NCBI GenBank assembly: GCA_963978905.1
Contig: OZ022256.1
Coordinates: forward strand, 50,826,001-50,890,000
DNA length: 64,000 nt
DNA from: Trichostrongylus colubriformis
Lineage: Eukaryota; Nematoda; Chromadorea; Rhabditida; Trichostrongylidae
Reading direction: 5' to 3'
Part shown: positions 63,906-64,000 of the stretch, in pieces
Layout of the letters: each line of letters begins with the position of its first letter
How positions within the stretch are numbered: position 1 is the first letter of the stretch
The notes under the pieces: generated by a model
Told to the model about the DNA's origin: nothing
Database searches by the model: none
Seen by the model: the letters and a program-made list of their open reading frames with translations, nothing else
Made by a program: the position numbers and the translations under genes

Positions 63906-64000
63906 GTGAGTTCCCAGACATGGTACTTTATGAGAAGCTCTCTTGATGGGGGAGGGGGGGGGGGGTGGGGCACACGAAAAACGGTGTTCTGTTTAGGACC

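Overview
This is a stretch of animal nuclear DNA, almost certainly from a nematode and most likely a strongylid (hookworm-like) parasite. The evidence is a Ras gene that reads like nematode LET-60, very regular TTTCAG acceptors and GTRAG donors, trans-splice-like acceptors just upstream of start codons, and introns of 0.1-4 kb packed with small inverted-repeat elements. I see no bacterial genes, rRNA, CRISPR array or intact tRNA gene. Exon models below were assembled by eye and checked by reading phase across every junction.

Layout. (1) 1-17 kb is repeat-rich. It holds duplicated dispersed segments, a 1.03-kb foldback element flanked by TA, a near-perfect 318-bp palindrome, one tentative minus-strand membrane-protein gene (3.3-5.05 kb) and exon-like fragments at 13-15.7 kb. 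(2) 17.4-24.9 kb, minus: an 11-exon ankyrin-repeat protein (516 aa). (3) 26.9-36.1 kb, minus: a complete 15-exon NOP9-type Pumilio-repeat ribosome biogenesis factor (653 aa). A dead mariner lies in intron 7, and a satellite array plus a tandem duplication fill intron 3. (4) 37.9-39.6 kb, minus: complete six-exon let-60 Ras (183 aa), with a tentative 79-aa two-exon gene diverging from its start. (5) 40.3-50.5 kb: a long stretch without a supported gene, containing dispersed repeats and miniature elements. (6) 50.5-55.2 kb, plus: complete eight-exon PGAP5/Cdc1-type metallophosphoesterase (366 aa). (7) 58.8 kb to the window end, plus: the first nine exons of a copine (two C2 domains, start of the A domain), running off the edge. 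A nearly full-length mariner lies in its first intron and a miniature element with a perfect 10-bp target duplication in its fourth.

The genes do not form an obvious pathway. let-60, NOP9 and the ankyrin gene lie head to tail on the minus strand but about 1.9 kb apart, too far for a typical nematode operon; the phosphoesterase and copine are head to tail on the plus strand, 3.7 kb apart between coding regions. Most of the extra length comes from transposons: TA-flanked mariners, miniature inverted-repeat families, a tRNA-derived SINE family and foldback palindromes.

I did not find a convincing new biological system. The points most worth following are the CSIL prenylation box of Ras, the altered metal-binding motifs of the phosphoesterase, the large palindrome family, the two-armed foldback element, the divergent small gene beside let-60, and an acidic repeat-encoding open frame antisense inside a phosphoesterase intron.
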